Source: Stereum hirsutum FP-91666 SS1 (taxonomy: Eukaryota > Basidiomycota > Agaricomycetes > Russulales > Stereaceae). From it: a stretch of 64,000 bases of DNA. The position numbers and the translations under genes are program-made. Shown here in pieces: positions 34,788-45,989 of this stretch (position 1 is its first letter; each line of letters starts with the position of its first letter). The notes under the pieces were generated by a model, which searched no databases, had not been told where the DNA came from, and saw only the letters and a list, made by a program, of their open reading frames with translations. The stretch lies in contig NW_006763153.1 in NCBI RefSeq assembly GCF_000264905.1, positions 401,469-465,468 of the forward strand, in the 5' to 3' direction.

Positions 34788-35419
34788 CAGTCGCGGACAA
34801 GCAAAGTCAACAAAAAATATTATTTCCATAACCGCTCGTGAGAATTCCTCCAAACTTTGGGATCAGACACCGTTTGAGAAAAGGAGTCGATTGGCGATTT
34901 TTCCACGGTTTTTGAAACAATTTTAGGGTCCCGTCAAATTTTTGGAGGTTTTGAACAACGTTGTGTACCCCTTTTGGGGTCATCATGAGGCAGTTGGCAC
35001 CCGAACTCTGTCCGATTGAGGAAGCGAACGAAGAAAACCTCCCTAGATAGTTTCTGGTTCGTCAAATGGAAGAATCACTGTGATCCGGTCGTCCCAGCGT
35101 TGGTAGGGATGCCGTACTTCGGCAATGAATTTTGGCCGAACCGCTCGTGAAATTTCTTTCAAACTTCGGGATCATAACCCTCTCCTCAAAAGGAGTTGAT
35201 TGGCACATTTCCCACGATTTTTGAAGCAGAATCAGGGGTACGGCCAAATAAGTTTTGGGGGTATAGCACCCCAAACCCCCCTTTTTTGGACGAACTACAC
35301 ATGGGATTTCCCCAAGAAATAATCCTGAGCTTCCCCTCACCGAGATCTATTGTTTCCGCCATTCATCGGAAGTTGCCCAACATTTACATAAATTTGTCGA
35401 GTTTGCCTGTCCGCGACTG
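34788..35419. mobile_element. 632-bp TA-flanked MITE nested in the hAT
   Basis: Ends CAGTCGCGGACAAGCAAA (from 34788) and the complement of CAGTCGCGGACAGGCAAA (to 35419) are inverted copies, with similarity continuing for another ~15 bp. TA dinucleotides flank both sides (34786-34787 and 35420-35421), as for Tc1/mariner-class insertions. Inside are two diverged direct copies of about 150 bp starting ACCGCTCGTGA (34830 and 35140), each containing a CAAACTT(T/C)GGGATCA motif. No transposase ORF is present. Confidence 0.8.
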
Positions 35420-36421
35420 TAGACGCAGGATAGATGGCGGTAGAGCACGATAGTCCGCGAGGTTTATCATGTCGTGGATCATGCCATGGAGCCCGATATG
35501 TTTCACTCGGACTGCTCAGTTTGGGTGGGAAATTTCATTGCATTGCAAATATACATGGTAACTACTCGAACAAACTGACTTTACGCTAATGTATGGGTGA
35601 CATGAACCAATGCAAACCAACGCAAACCTCTCGAATGGACTCCATGTGTAGCGAAGTGGCTTTGTCTCGGGATCTACAAGATGTCGGCCTATGAAATCTA
35701 AATCTAACAGCGCACAGAAATTAGTCACATAAATAAGCATCCCCAAAAGCAGAGAAGGGACTCACGAAAAAGTAGGAGACAAGTGCCGAGCAAGCAACCT
35801 GTCTATCTGAAACGCAAACGAAGACGTCAGTGTAAGAAGTAAATAGGATAGGACTGATGCGGGGAAGCCTCTCACCTTGTGCGACTTAACGCCGTAACGG
35901 CCCCTCAATGACCGTTGAAAGTTGGCGGGTCACAGGGCGGGTAAGAGCAGGGTATAAGCTAAAATAAATATAGCCATGTCAGTCGGATCAGTTGTCGCAA
36001 AGGAGGGCACGACTTGGGCACGACTCGCCTGGTATGTTCTGCTACGGGATTTTCTGCAACCCCGACCCGTGAGGTTTCCGCTGGGTCCCGTCCATTGGTG
36101 TCGAGTTCCAGTCGTGTGCGAGTGCCCTGTCGATGATCCTGGTACCAGTGCACGAAAAAAAGGGATTCGAGGAAGAGGGGTGCAGGAAGAAGATGAAAAC
36201 AAGGATTGAAGCGCCGAGGGGAAACTTCAAGAGAGCCTGATGCGTGAGAGAAATCAACAACGAAGGAGCGCAGGGAGCTGTTGAGGGCAGGTGTCCGAGT
36301 CTTGCCTTGACAGCCTTTGACAGGCCGCGGAATTTTGATTTCTTCACATGTCATTCAAGACTCGGACAACCATCTATTCGCGCTATATCGGTCTATCAAA
36401 CTTTGAAGCATCGAGAGCGCC

Positions 36422-39400
36422 CTACGGGTATAGAGCGAGAAGAGTGCCTAGACCAGAATAGACTGAAAAGTTAGGTTTAGGCAGATGCAGTCTTGCTGAT
36501 GCAGTACCATCCTCCTCGCAGTCACTATCTAAATTAATTACTAGATCAATGGAACCATCGCCGTTATCCCTCTCCCCCGTTGCCTCTGTCGCCGCCTCTA
36601 TGTCCGCACTCAAGATCTGCTCCTGGAGAACAGATGAGGGTGGTGGCTCTCGTATAATGAGCTCTGACCGCAAGGTACACTTCAAAACCTGAAGAGCCTC
36701 GACAATATCGCCCTGAAGTCGATTGCGCAGCTTGGTTATGGTGAGCCCCGCACTCGAGAATGCACGTTCACTCGACACCGAGGAAGCCATGATCGCAAGG
36801 TGGTCGCGTGCAATAGCGGCCCATACAGGACCCAAACGGGTAGCGTTGAGCTAAGCCACCCCGGACAAAAATAAGAATTGTGGATCTATCTGCGAGAGAG
36901 GGAATTATAAGACGTACACCCCACCAGCTGACCAGGCTCATTCCTTCGGGAATCTCGTCGTCAACATTGATGTATTGGTTCCATGACCGCTCCCATGCAG
37001 GAATGGATGCAGATTGCGTTGAAGCACCCGCGGAACCGGTAGGTTGATTCTCGTCGTCATCAGAGTCTGCGAGGAGTCTTCGAACTTTCTTGCCATGGTG
37101 GGGAGCCTTGCGGATAGGCGCGTGGTCAAGGCTACCGTGTACTTCGACATAGTAGTCCTTGAACTTCGGAGATGATGAGCGGACATGAATATGGTACATG
37201 AAAGAAAGTGAGTGCAACTCACAACAGTCTGGACGAGTGAGAAGGCTTCCTTCTGAAGGTCATCGTCCCAGTGCTTCTTGAAATATTGAAACTTCTGCGA
37301 AGGATCAATGACTATAGGATATCAGTGGCAACCCAGTACGATAAGGGGAGAAGATAGGCATACCCATGCTGACCAAAGGTGCCGCGCTACAAGACGTCAG
37401 ATCATAATAATCCTTCAAGGTTTCGCACCCAGCCTCGAGGCCGTCCTGGTGTTGTGCATATTTCGGAAGCGTAAGGCGGCCGCTCCATTTACGGTGAAGA
37501 CTTTCCAGGGCGGGGATAGCATTTGCAAGCGACGGGTATTTCTCTGCAGAGAAAGCTTGCTGTGCTTCGTCAGCGCACTGGAATAGATACATCAGCTCCA
37601 TTGCACGGATGATATACTTGGTGAGAACACTTACTTGAAGAAGCGATGCCACCATCTTTACCTCTTGCCAATCTGCGTCAGTCATGCGCAGCTTCTCGAG
37701 CGGTCCCTTGGTTTTGGAGTTCTTGCGCGCCTCAAAGATGATATCCTCAAGAAACTTATCGACAGCCTAAGATATAAATCCGTCAGCAGACTATCATTGA
37801 AATATATGAACAGATTGAACGTACGTCGCGAAGCTTGTACGCTCGTATGAGCATCATGTACGTGGACGACCAACGGACAGGCATGTCGAGGAGAAGGGTC
37901 AAGATCTTGTTCGAGATCTCCGTAAATTCTTCATCTTCTGCGACCTTCTCGGACGTTGTGGCGGGCGTTGTGGCAGAAGGCGTCGACTGAGCAGCCTTCG
38001 ATAGTGTCACTTGCGCGGTACGGAAGATTTCCTTTCTTTTGCTTGATGAACGTTCCTGTGAACATATAAATATTCAGCCATCAAGAATGCATACAGATGT
38101 AGATATTGATTTACCTTCGCCGAAAGAGCACGGACCAGTCCGATGACGTCTCTTTTGTCTTCGGAAGCAGCAGTGGTGGGCTCATGCGCATCGGGTTCAG
38201 CAGGGTTGTAATACTTTGCTGAACTCTCCTTCTTGAGAAATGCTTGGACGGCGAGGTTGATAACGTGTGCAAGGCAACTAGAGCTGCAACAATATATCCA
38301 ATCAAAACAAAGATAATGAACCGTGCAAGGGAGTGACTGACCGTATGCGACGATGATCGGGGTTCCATGTCTTGCCTGTAGTTTTTTCGACCAAACGCGC
38401 GAACTCCTTCATCATTGTGCCATTATTTGAAGCGTTATCGCAGGTAATCCATCCAACCTGAGCATGATAGTGTATCAGTATGTGGCATATCTGAGTTGGC
38501 TACGACAAAGCAAAACCACGAACCTTGTGGACAATTCCGATGCGCAAGTTAACCTTGAATAAAGCATGTGCAAGACGAACACCATGGTGTGCGTTATTGA
38601 CTCGCACAAACCCAATGAGAGCGCCCTTCAGCACCCACATGCCATTCTCGTCCTCTTCTACCCAATGTGCAGTCACTGCAAAGTAACCGTCGACGTTTGA
38701 CGCCTGATACGCATCACAGGTCTCCGATGCTCGGCCTTTCACCTTGTCGCTCTATTCACATACGGTCAAAGGTCATGTTTCAGTTATAAGCTACTAGCGA
38801 AGGACAGACACGAGAGTGTAGATAGAGTAGAGGATGGACTTACATTTAGATGCTGTTTCAACCATCGAAGATGCGCTTTGAAGCGATCAATGACCCTCTT
38901 CCGAGTGTACTTGCGATTCGGTATCTTGACACCGTTCTTAGTACGGGCGGCGATCGCGATCATTTCCTGGTACTTTGGGTGGTCAAACACGCTCAGCGGC
39001 TGGTAAAAATAGATCATCAATATTACATCCGACAGATTAAGAAGTGAGAGGAAAATAAGGAGACCAAAGACAGACAAACCTGGTCAGTGGCGATAGTCCA
39101 GTCAATGGCTGCATCACCGAACACATCGTCGCTGTAGGCGGGCGGAGGTGTCTCAATTGGCCTTGTGTAGGCGTCGAGCGTGCTTTGATCCAGAGTTGCA
39201 GCAGAAGAGTGAGCGGCTTTCTTTCGTGCAGAGGTATCCTCAGGTAGCATGGACTCAAAGCCGGTCTTCTTGCACCATGAGCGATACGCATGCTAGATAG
39301 CAATTAATGAGAACACATAATAGTCTGAGAGGATATGAAAGATACAAAACACGTACCGGGTGCTGGCTCTGCATGTGACGGCGACACGTCGAGAGATCAC

Positions 39401-40963
39401 TCACGCGCTCGACATTTGCGAGGCGCTTTTCTCTGCAAGAATAGAACATGAGAGGTGCACTAAATGATGGAACGAGAGGCTGAACTTACTTGCAAAGAAC
39501 ACAGTCGAGGTACTTTCGTACCACACCCTTAGTGTCTGTACGAGTATGTGAGTTGTTGAAAAAGTGCTTAACGTCGGCACTAGGATTCTTCTTCTTCTCT
39601 ACAGTGTCGCCGAGTTCAGCCGATATGTGGGCAAGGTCAGCAAGCAGGCCGTTGATGTCGGTCTGGTCAGGATCGGGAGGAGCTGTGGTTGGTTTTGCCT
39701 TGGACTTCCCTGGAGGTAGTAAGGCGGAGGAACATTGAGTGATATGCACGCAAATAAAACAAACCAAAGACTTTCTGAGCCAGTCAATCGCTTGACAATC
39801 GGAGGTGTTTGTTCAACAGGGTCCACATCCGTGCAGCTCACGCGTGAGCTGCACAGATGTGGTGTCCGGGAACTCGGATACCAGCCGGTGCCACTGTGGC
39901 CCAAAGCCCACATGTGGGCTAATGCAAGTGGCACAAAATGTTCGTGTAACGACTGCCCGTGCAAGTCTGTGATCATAAAGCACGTACCTTTTGCTGCCTT
40001 TGATGCTGCCTTTTCCTGCCGGTGAAAGGCTTTGAGAGCAAGGCGGCGCTCATGCCGATTTGGGCGTTGAGCATTCAATGATGAAGGGCCGGCTCCTGAA
40101 TCTGACTCAGAGTCAGCATTAGACACTTCCTCTTCGCCCTCGTCACTTGATCCGTGTATGGTAGTATAGTCCTAAGTAGTGGATCTTCAGCCATAAACAG
40201 AAAACAGATAGATGACATAGGGAACACACCTCATCATCGTCCACTTCTTCAACATCAACGTTCCGGTTCTTTCGCTTGAGAGAGTTGGCTTCAGACAGAT
40301 TGGTAGTCGTCTTGTTTGCCGGGAGACTGATTGAGCATAAGTGAGTGGACAGAGAAATAGACAGAGTCTATGAAAGCGTACAGCTTGTCGACCAGCACAT
40401 TCTGTGGCCCGGCATCCTCACTCGCCGCATTTCCGACTGCCTGGGATGAGCTAGACAAACGTCCCATGGCACATCAGTCAAACGAAAGAAGACCAGGTCA
40501 AATCCACAGACACACCTTTTCCCGTTTTTTGCAGAGCTCAGATGCTCTTTCAGAGATGACTTGGTGTTCTTGTTTGCCTTCGAAGCACTGATACATCTGT
40601 CAACGCCTGCAAACTCCGATGTGATACATGACAGCGGACATACCTTGAGTTTACAGCATCTCCACTCTCCGCTTCAACAGCACGGGGTGCCCGTTTTCGG
40701 TTGCGAGACCCTTCGAGAATGAGTTCAGGGTTTGGTTGGTCTCGAGGGCGGCGAGGGAGAGACGCTGAAATTTTCCCAGGTGCTGAGGCCTCATCATCAG
40801 ACAAGTTCTCACCGCTTGGGGGCGGCGGGGCCGGCACTCCTCCTTTGGGCATGGGCGCCTCGTCACCTTCTGAGTTATACCATTGCATGTCCGAGGCGTC
40901 TTTGTAGGATCCATCCTTGTTGAGCGCAGGATTATCGTCAGCCATTGTGATGTGTGCCGACAA
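36422..40963 (-). CDS. hAT transposase with BED-type zinc finger
   Basis: About fifteen exons, joined by short GT-AG introns, can be read continuously. An acidic N-terminus starts MADDNPALNK. The BED-type finger (about 39510-39360) has YLDCVLCKEKR, then DLSTCRRHMQSQHP. The catalytic region has ETCDAYQASN (first Asp), YFAVTAHWVEE, VGWITCDNASNNGTMM (second Asp) and CLAHVINLAVQAFL, then DMPVRWSSTYMMLIRAYK. The C-terminal hATC dimerisation domain has WWGLNATRLGPVWAAIARD and ASSVSSERAFSSAGL. I found no stop inside the joined exons. hAT transposases cut and paste the element using a DDE catalytic triad and recognise the TIR/subterminal repeats. Exact exon borders near the N-terminus (39,700-40,960) are approximate. 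Together with the perfect target duplication this looks like an autonomous, possibly active copy. Confidence 0.9.
39823..39862. repeat. 40-bp near-perfect palindrome in hAT intron
   Basis: CCACATCCGTGCAGCTCACG is followed directly by its inverted copy with one mismatch, giving a 20-bp-arm hairpin with no loop. It lies in an unusually long intron (about 39713-39987, versus ~50-100 bp for the others). The same intron holds GTGCCACT...AGTGGCAC and AGCCCACATGTGGGCT palindromes (39888-39935). A tiny foldback insertion in the intron is likely. Confidence 0.85.
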
Positions 40964-41756
40964 GTGTGATGGTCAAAGTCAAGCAAGAAATTTTGTCAGG
41001 GCACCGGCACTAGCCCCACGAGTTAAACATTTCGAATTCCTATAGTAGTGCAATTGACGGTCGGCGCCCGGCAGCGGCTCCGTAGAAAGGCCACTAAGTA
41101 TGTGCACAGTCCCCAGTTGAACATCAGATAGACGAGTCGTGCATAGAATAACAAGCCTTTAGACAGCAGTAAGTTAATCCATGTTCACCACATCCAGTCA
41201 CCATTTAACTAGACCCTGAGTGTTGTGTAAAGCTGACTACTGAGGCGAAACACATGGTTGACGGTCATGTTGTACGTTGCACAAAACTCAGATAAGTATA
41301 CCGTTAATGTATTTTGGGAGTCAAAGAGCTCCGGACTTGAATGTGTATATCCAGAGGAGAGCCGAGCTTGGTAAAGATTATGATTGGCATGTGCAAGAAA
41401 AGTGATCAGACCGCCAATCAAAATCACCTTAGTGTCGACGTGCATGGGGATGCAAGTTCGGCCACAGTCGGCACTTGCATGGTTCGAACCGGCAACCTCT
41501 TGGCTAGCGCACGAGCCTGGTTTCAGGCCCAGCCACTAGTCAACAAGGACATTGTCTGGAATGCCGTATAAGCAATTTATATACATTAGTTTTCCACCTA
41601 TGAAGCCCGAGCTTTCGGGTCAGGCTCAGGCCTCAGCAGATGCAGGCCCGAGCCCAAAGCCCACATAGAAAGCGGGCTGGGCTCGGGTCAGGCCTCCCAT
41701 ATTCGGGCTGGGTTTGGCCGGGCTTGGGCTTTTGAGCCCGGCCTAGCACAACACTA

Positions 41757-41764
41757 CCCAAGAC
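41757..41764 (+). repeat. hAT target-site duplication, right
   Basis: CCCAAGAC, identical to 34434-34441, directly follows the right TIR end CACTA. Confidence 0.95.
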
Positions 41765-42308
41765 TTTGGGCGGAGAGAACTACCGACATCCAGAGATTTC
41801 TAGATGGATCAAGACAACGTCTATCACCCCGCACTTCAAACTCCTTGATTTCGAAGAATCCTGGTGGAAATGGTGGTGTACAGTCCAGCCACAGGGGCGC
41901 CCAACTAGAGACGGTCGTCCGTGCTTTCAGGAGAACAACCAGTTCGAATGGGAGGAGCTCGACATATGGGGGTCGAAAGGCGTGCTTCTTGTCGTCTTGG
42001 CTCTTGCATGGTGGGGTAAAGCGCCTAAGGAAGCTGAGGGCGATACGGCCCAGAAATGTTTGTGGCAGGATGCCGTCCGGGATGTGGCTTGGGTTTTGTG
42101 GGAATTGGAGGCGATGCTATCGTTAAAGAGGGGCTTAGAGATAGAAGAAGAGAGCGAGATCACTCGATCGCGGAGTGCAGAAAAGCGCAAGGCTCAGGAG
42201 GGAGATCTGGAGAAGCTACACCCAAAACGTATACGACAGATGCATCCAGTAAACGGTTACATGAACTTACCATCAACTCCAGTTTCGCAACAGTTTCGCC
42301 TCACATGA
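41765..42308 (+). pseudogene. WWxWW-family gene, 3' half (split by hAT)
   Basis: Continues the frame cut at 34441: with one copy of CCCAAGAC the join reads MKQCPKTLGGENYRHPEISR. It then has WIKTTSITPHFKLLDF, ESWWKWWCTVQP, WEELDIWGSKGVLLVVLALA, WWGKAP, and WQDAVRDVAWVLWELEAM, ending with a basic/acidic tail at 42308. It is paralogous to 28468-29160 and to the C-terminus of the gene at 4.7-7.9 kb. Confidence 0.75.
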
Positions 42309-43300
42309 GCCCCTCTCGTACCGGTTGACCTTGCATACTCACCCCTCCGTGCCGCATCTCTTCTCTCTACACTATCTCAAACGGTCTCATTCCTCCTCTA
42401 TGCCTTGTCTTCTTATTGCATTTCGCCGCTCGCTTAATATCCATTAATTAGGCTGCTTGCCTCGTTTTCTCCGTTCTTGGTTGCGAAGGTCGTAAGGAAT
42501 GATTATTCAACCTTTGAAGTTGCCTAAGCCGCCGCGGCCTGCAGCGGCGCTCCTCATCGTCTACAGGTATCCAGTTGCACAGATTTTGACATTCAAGTTG
42601 CAGCCACTGCGCATCATTACTATACTTGCATCCAATCTCCTATTTGGCTTGCTTTCCATGTAACGGTCACGGAGGGCTCAGCACTAGTCTCGCTGGCGGC
42701 GCTACATAACTTTCTTGCGCATACCGACTGAAACCCAGACCTCCTCCCTCGTTCCATCGCTCAATCTAGAACTAATCCTCTCTTATGAGCTAAAGAAAGT
42801 GCCTAGCCATCTTCTGCACCGTTCGACAGTGGAAGAACTGCTGGCCGCTTCTAGAATCTGTGCCGATGGTGAAGGATTTGAGGTGGCAGTCGATTTGTAA
42901 AACACATGTCATCCAGATGCAGGGAATCAGATAGTGCGCAGTAATATTATGTTGAACGATGGCAGTCGACATGTCTAAGTCAGCATCGTAACAAAGGGCG
43001 GATAGGAAGAGACGGACCCGCAACTCAACAATGAACGTAGTGAATCCCGTTACAGAAATTTCGATACGTCGGACACGACCATCCCGGGAAAGACGTAGGG
43101 GGTGTCTTAGATGTACATTGAGTCATATTTGCGATGCTCTGGGCTCATATCGGAATTGTTGGATTTTCGTGAGGAAGTGAGTGAGCGGCACGAAAAGGGA
43201 GGAGAGTTGCAATCACGCTGAGTGGTGAGACTGGCTCGTGTTAGGGCAACTCGATGCCCCTACGAGTACTGTATTCACTTGTATTTATAGTACTGTACAA
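42309..43300. other. Intergenic, no gene supported
   Basis: A short ORF at 42715-42900 has no recognisable features. The stretch probably contains the 3' side of the MFS gene and the 3' flank of the split gene. Confidence 0.4.
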
Positions 43301-45414
43301 ATGTATCTAGAATATTCTACAATTGTCCTGACTGTGGCACAGCCAGTGGAGTGGCTGACTCAGCCTGACCGTGGAAACCTCGCGAAAGGCCTCGCAACGT
43401 CGAGCTGCACAAGCTGATTTCCGACAGGAATAAAACAAAAATAAATAAAGAAAGTAAAAGCACGCACCATAAGACGTCAATCCCGCGCTCCCACACAAAT
43501 ACTGCACCACCAAAATCCCCCACATCCCCCACCCCAGCCCATCCGCACCTTCCTCACCATCCCTACTCCGACCACCACCACTTATCAAACCCAATCTCCC
43601 TCTCTCCCCCAACACCGCATAACACGCCCAAACACCCACCATGATCCGCATACCCCAGAAATGCGCCGTTCTCGGCCCTACTCCCGCCGAAGAACGATCC
43701 ATGAGGTAGGGAAAGAGGAACCAGATGGAGAGGACGTTGAGGAGTTCGAAGGAGGCGAGGGTTAGGCCGATCGTTGAGGGTTGGAGGTTTAGGCCGCCGT
43801 TCGGGTTGGTAAAAGATGAGGTTTGATTATTTGAGAACGATGAGATTGCATTCAGCGCGGAGGCGGGGGAGGATGAGGTGGTCTTCGCGAGAGTGGTCGT
43901 GGAAGGCGTAGAAGCGAATAGAGGGAAGAGCACTTGATGTGATTGGTCGAGAAAAGCGAGGAGTGTGTATGACGAGAGCTGGACGATGAGTCTTCGGTTT
44001 TTGAAGATTTGGTGGAGGGGATGTTCTTGATCGTATCGTTCGTGAATTTCGGGAAGAGGTGGTGTGGCGGTGGCGCGAGTCAAATGAGTATACGACGAGG
44101 AGAGCGTGGATGTGGCGTCGTAATAGATGGACGAATTGGATCAGGACGGGCAAGAGGCGGTCGGGATCATCCGACACGCCAACAACTTCGTGCACGGATG
44201 TGGTACGTAATCACCCCATATCTGGAAGTTTGTGGTACGCTGTGGCGACCACCCAGCCTTTGTCGTGGACCACCCCTCTGATGTAAAGTAAAAAACAAGG
44301 TCAGGAATAAGTCTGTATTCGTGCTTCAATGCTTTTAGCATGATAACCGACAGGTCTGTCCCTCCAAACTTTGCAAAAGCAATGTGGCGTAGAATAACTC
44401 GATATTCGGATCACTCTGGCACGTGCCAGAACTTCCTGAAAAGGGAGAGATGACGTACCACATCCAGGCATGATCCGGCGTGCTGGATTTCAATCCCGAA
44501 CGCCTCTTGAGGACGGGAAGAGGAGAGTACTGCGTTCGTCTTGATGATCAACCTGAGATGGTACTTCGATATCGACGGGCTTCGTGAGGGTATCGTCGTC
44601 GGATGATTTGAGAGGCGAGGTCTACACTGACACGGGCGAGATGGAACAAGAATTGGGGAGGATTGCGTACCTCTCGTAGTCCTATGACGTTTACAATGAA
44701 GACGACGAAGGTGATGAAGCTCGCAACGGCACATGGCAGAAAATAGGGATTCCGGATGAAAAAGTCCGATTTCGCGAATGACCGAGCGAATCGTTGTGCC
44801 GGTCTTGAAGGCATACCCCCAATAAAAGGTCTGTACCAACTATTTTTCAGCACGAGCAGCATAAAACCCAAGACAATATACGCACCCTACGACAGCACCA
44901 AAGGTCCAGATGAGCGGAATTGCCCTGAACGCACTCTCCCGATTCCCCTCGTCGGTAACCTCATTCAACACGGTCTTCGCGATCCCTAATGAGCCGTTGA
45001 AGCATCCCTGAAAGAATCGGCTGATGACGATAACGTAGAAGTGCGGAGTAGAGCCGAAGGGGAGTATGGAGATTGAGAGGCCGAAGAGGCCGACGAGGAG
45101 GATGGGACGACGGCCGTAGCGGTCGGATAGACGGGCGCAGAGGACGACGGAGAGGGATTCGCCGATGTAGAACACCGATTCCTGAATATGACTTAGTTCA
45201 GAGGAGAGAACGAGTAGAACAAAAGAAAGGGACGTACGATGATCCCGTTGTAGTAGCCCGTTTTTGTCTCGTCACCTCCCGTGATTCTGGACTCGCGGAT
45301 GAAGGCATTGACAAAGGGGTCGATGACGGTGGCGCAGAGCGGTTCTGTCCAGAGTATGAGTACCATAAGCCATATCTCGCGAGGGAGTGAGGACCGTGTC
45401 GGTATGGTGGCCAT
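43300..45414 (-). CDS. MFS transporter (DHA1/ZIFL-like), C-terminus unclear
   Basis: Exon 1 from 45414 reads MATIPTRSSLPREIW, then membrane segment 1, FVNAFIRESRITGGDE and TGYYNGII. After an intron come ESVFYIGESLSVV and the MFS signature ARLSDRYGRRPILLVGLFG. Further segments are SRFFQGCFNGSLGIAKTV, NEVTDEGNRESAF, IWTFGAVVG, then PFIGGMPSRPAQ and YFLPCAVASFITFVVFIV. After a variable loop come TLLAFLDQSHQVLFPLFAST and IGLTLASFELLNVLSIWFLF. This order fits the fungal 12-TM drug/peptide-type MFS group related to zinc-induced-facilitator-like transporters, which work at the plasma membrane or vacuole as proton antiporters. The last two or three helices, usually with a TVNGxxQ motif, are not convincingly present after the donor near 43468. 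The gene may be truncated or have a missed exon. Substrate unknown. Confidence 0.7.
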
Positions 45415-45989
45415 TTTTGTCTGACGGGGGAGAGAAGGGGGACGGCGAGGGGGTGGCTGAAAAAAGTCGTGCCTTTAGAGAGCATGAGGAGACCGTAAAC
45501 ACCGCTGCTATCCTCCGGTAGAGCAAGAGCATTCAGGGACGCGAAAAGCGTTCAGCGCCGTCTACATAGCCACAATAAAATGCAAGATAAGCAGGAGTGA
45601 CAAGTTGCACAATGTTGAATCGACAAACGCCGGGCATTCAGAGAACAGGGCGGGTCGAAATACTGTGGACCTTGGAAAGGTTTGTTTCGTCATGCAACGA
45701 AGTATGTAGAGCAGAATAGTGAAGATAACCATAGGATAAACGAGAAACTAGCAAAGGCTCCAGCGCTGCTCGAGCAGACTTTGCAGATGACATGACGGTC
45801 CAGGTTCGTTTGTCCTTCCCGATGTGGATGTTTCTCTAACGCGTTGCCACGTGTTCAGAGGTTGGTACCAAGCCCCCCCTGCCCACCAAGATTCGCAATT
45901 CCGAAAGCAATAATGATCGTACCACCGTCGTGAAAGACTCTATAAACTTTGTCAATGGAGAAGAGTCATATACAAAAGAGAGAAAGAAA

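Larger units (their letters stand above)
34442..41756. mobile_element. 7,315-bp hAT transposon, complete
   Basis: The left end is TAGTGTTGGGCGGGCTCGGG..., and the right end, reverse-complemented, is TAGTGTTGTGCTAGGCCGGG.... Both are followed by CGGGCTCAAA(A)GCCC and GC-rich GGGCTTGGGC-type subterminal repeats. The element is flanked by the perfect 8-bp duplication CCCAAGAC and contains one multi-exon hAT transposase on the minus strand. The exact duplication and the uninterrupted transposase exons indicate a recent insertion. 34442-36421 is non-coding apart from a nested MITE; 40964-41756 is non-coding. Confidence 0.95.

Noticed and set aside
43300..43470. Last helices of the MFS transporter (a TVRLSQ stretch resembling TVNGLSQ)
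   Set aside because: The similarity is too weak and the frame stops soon after; left as an unclear C-terminus.
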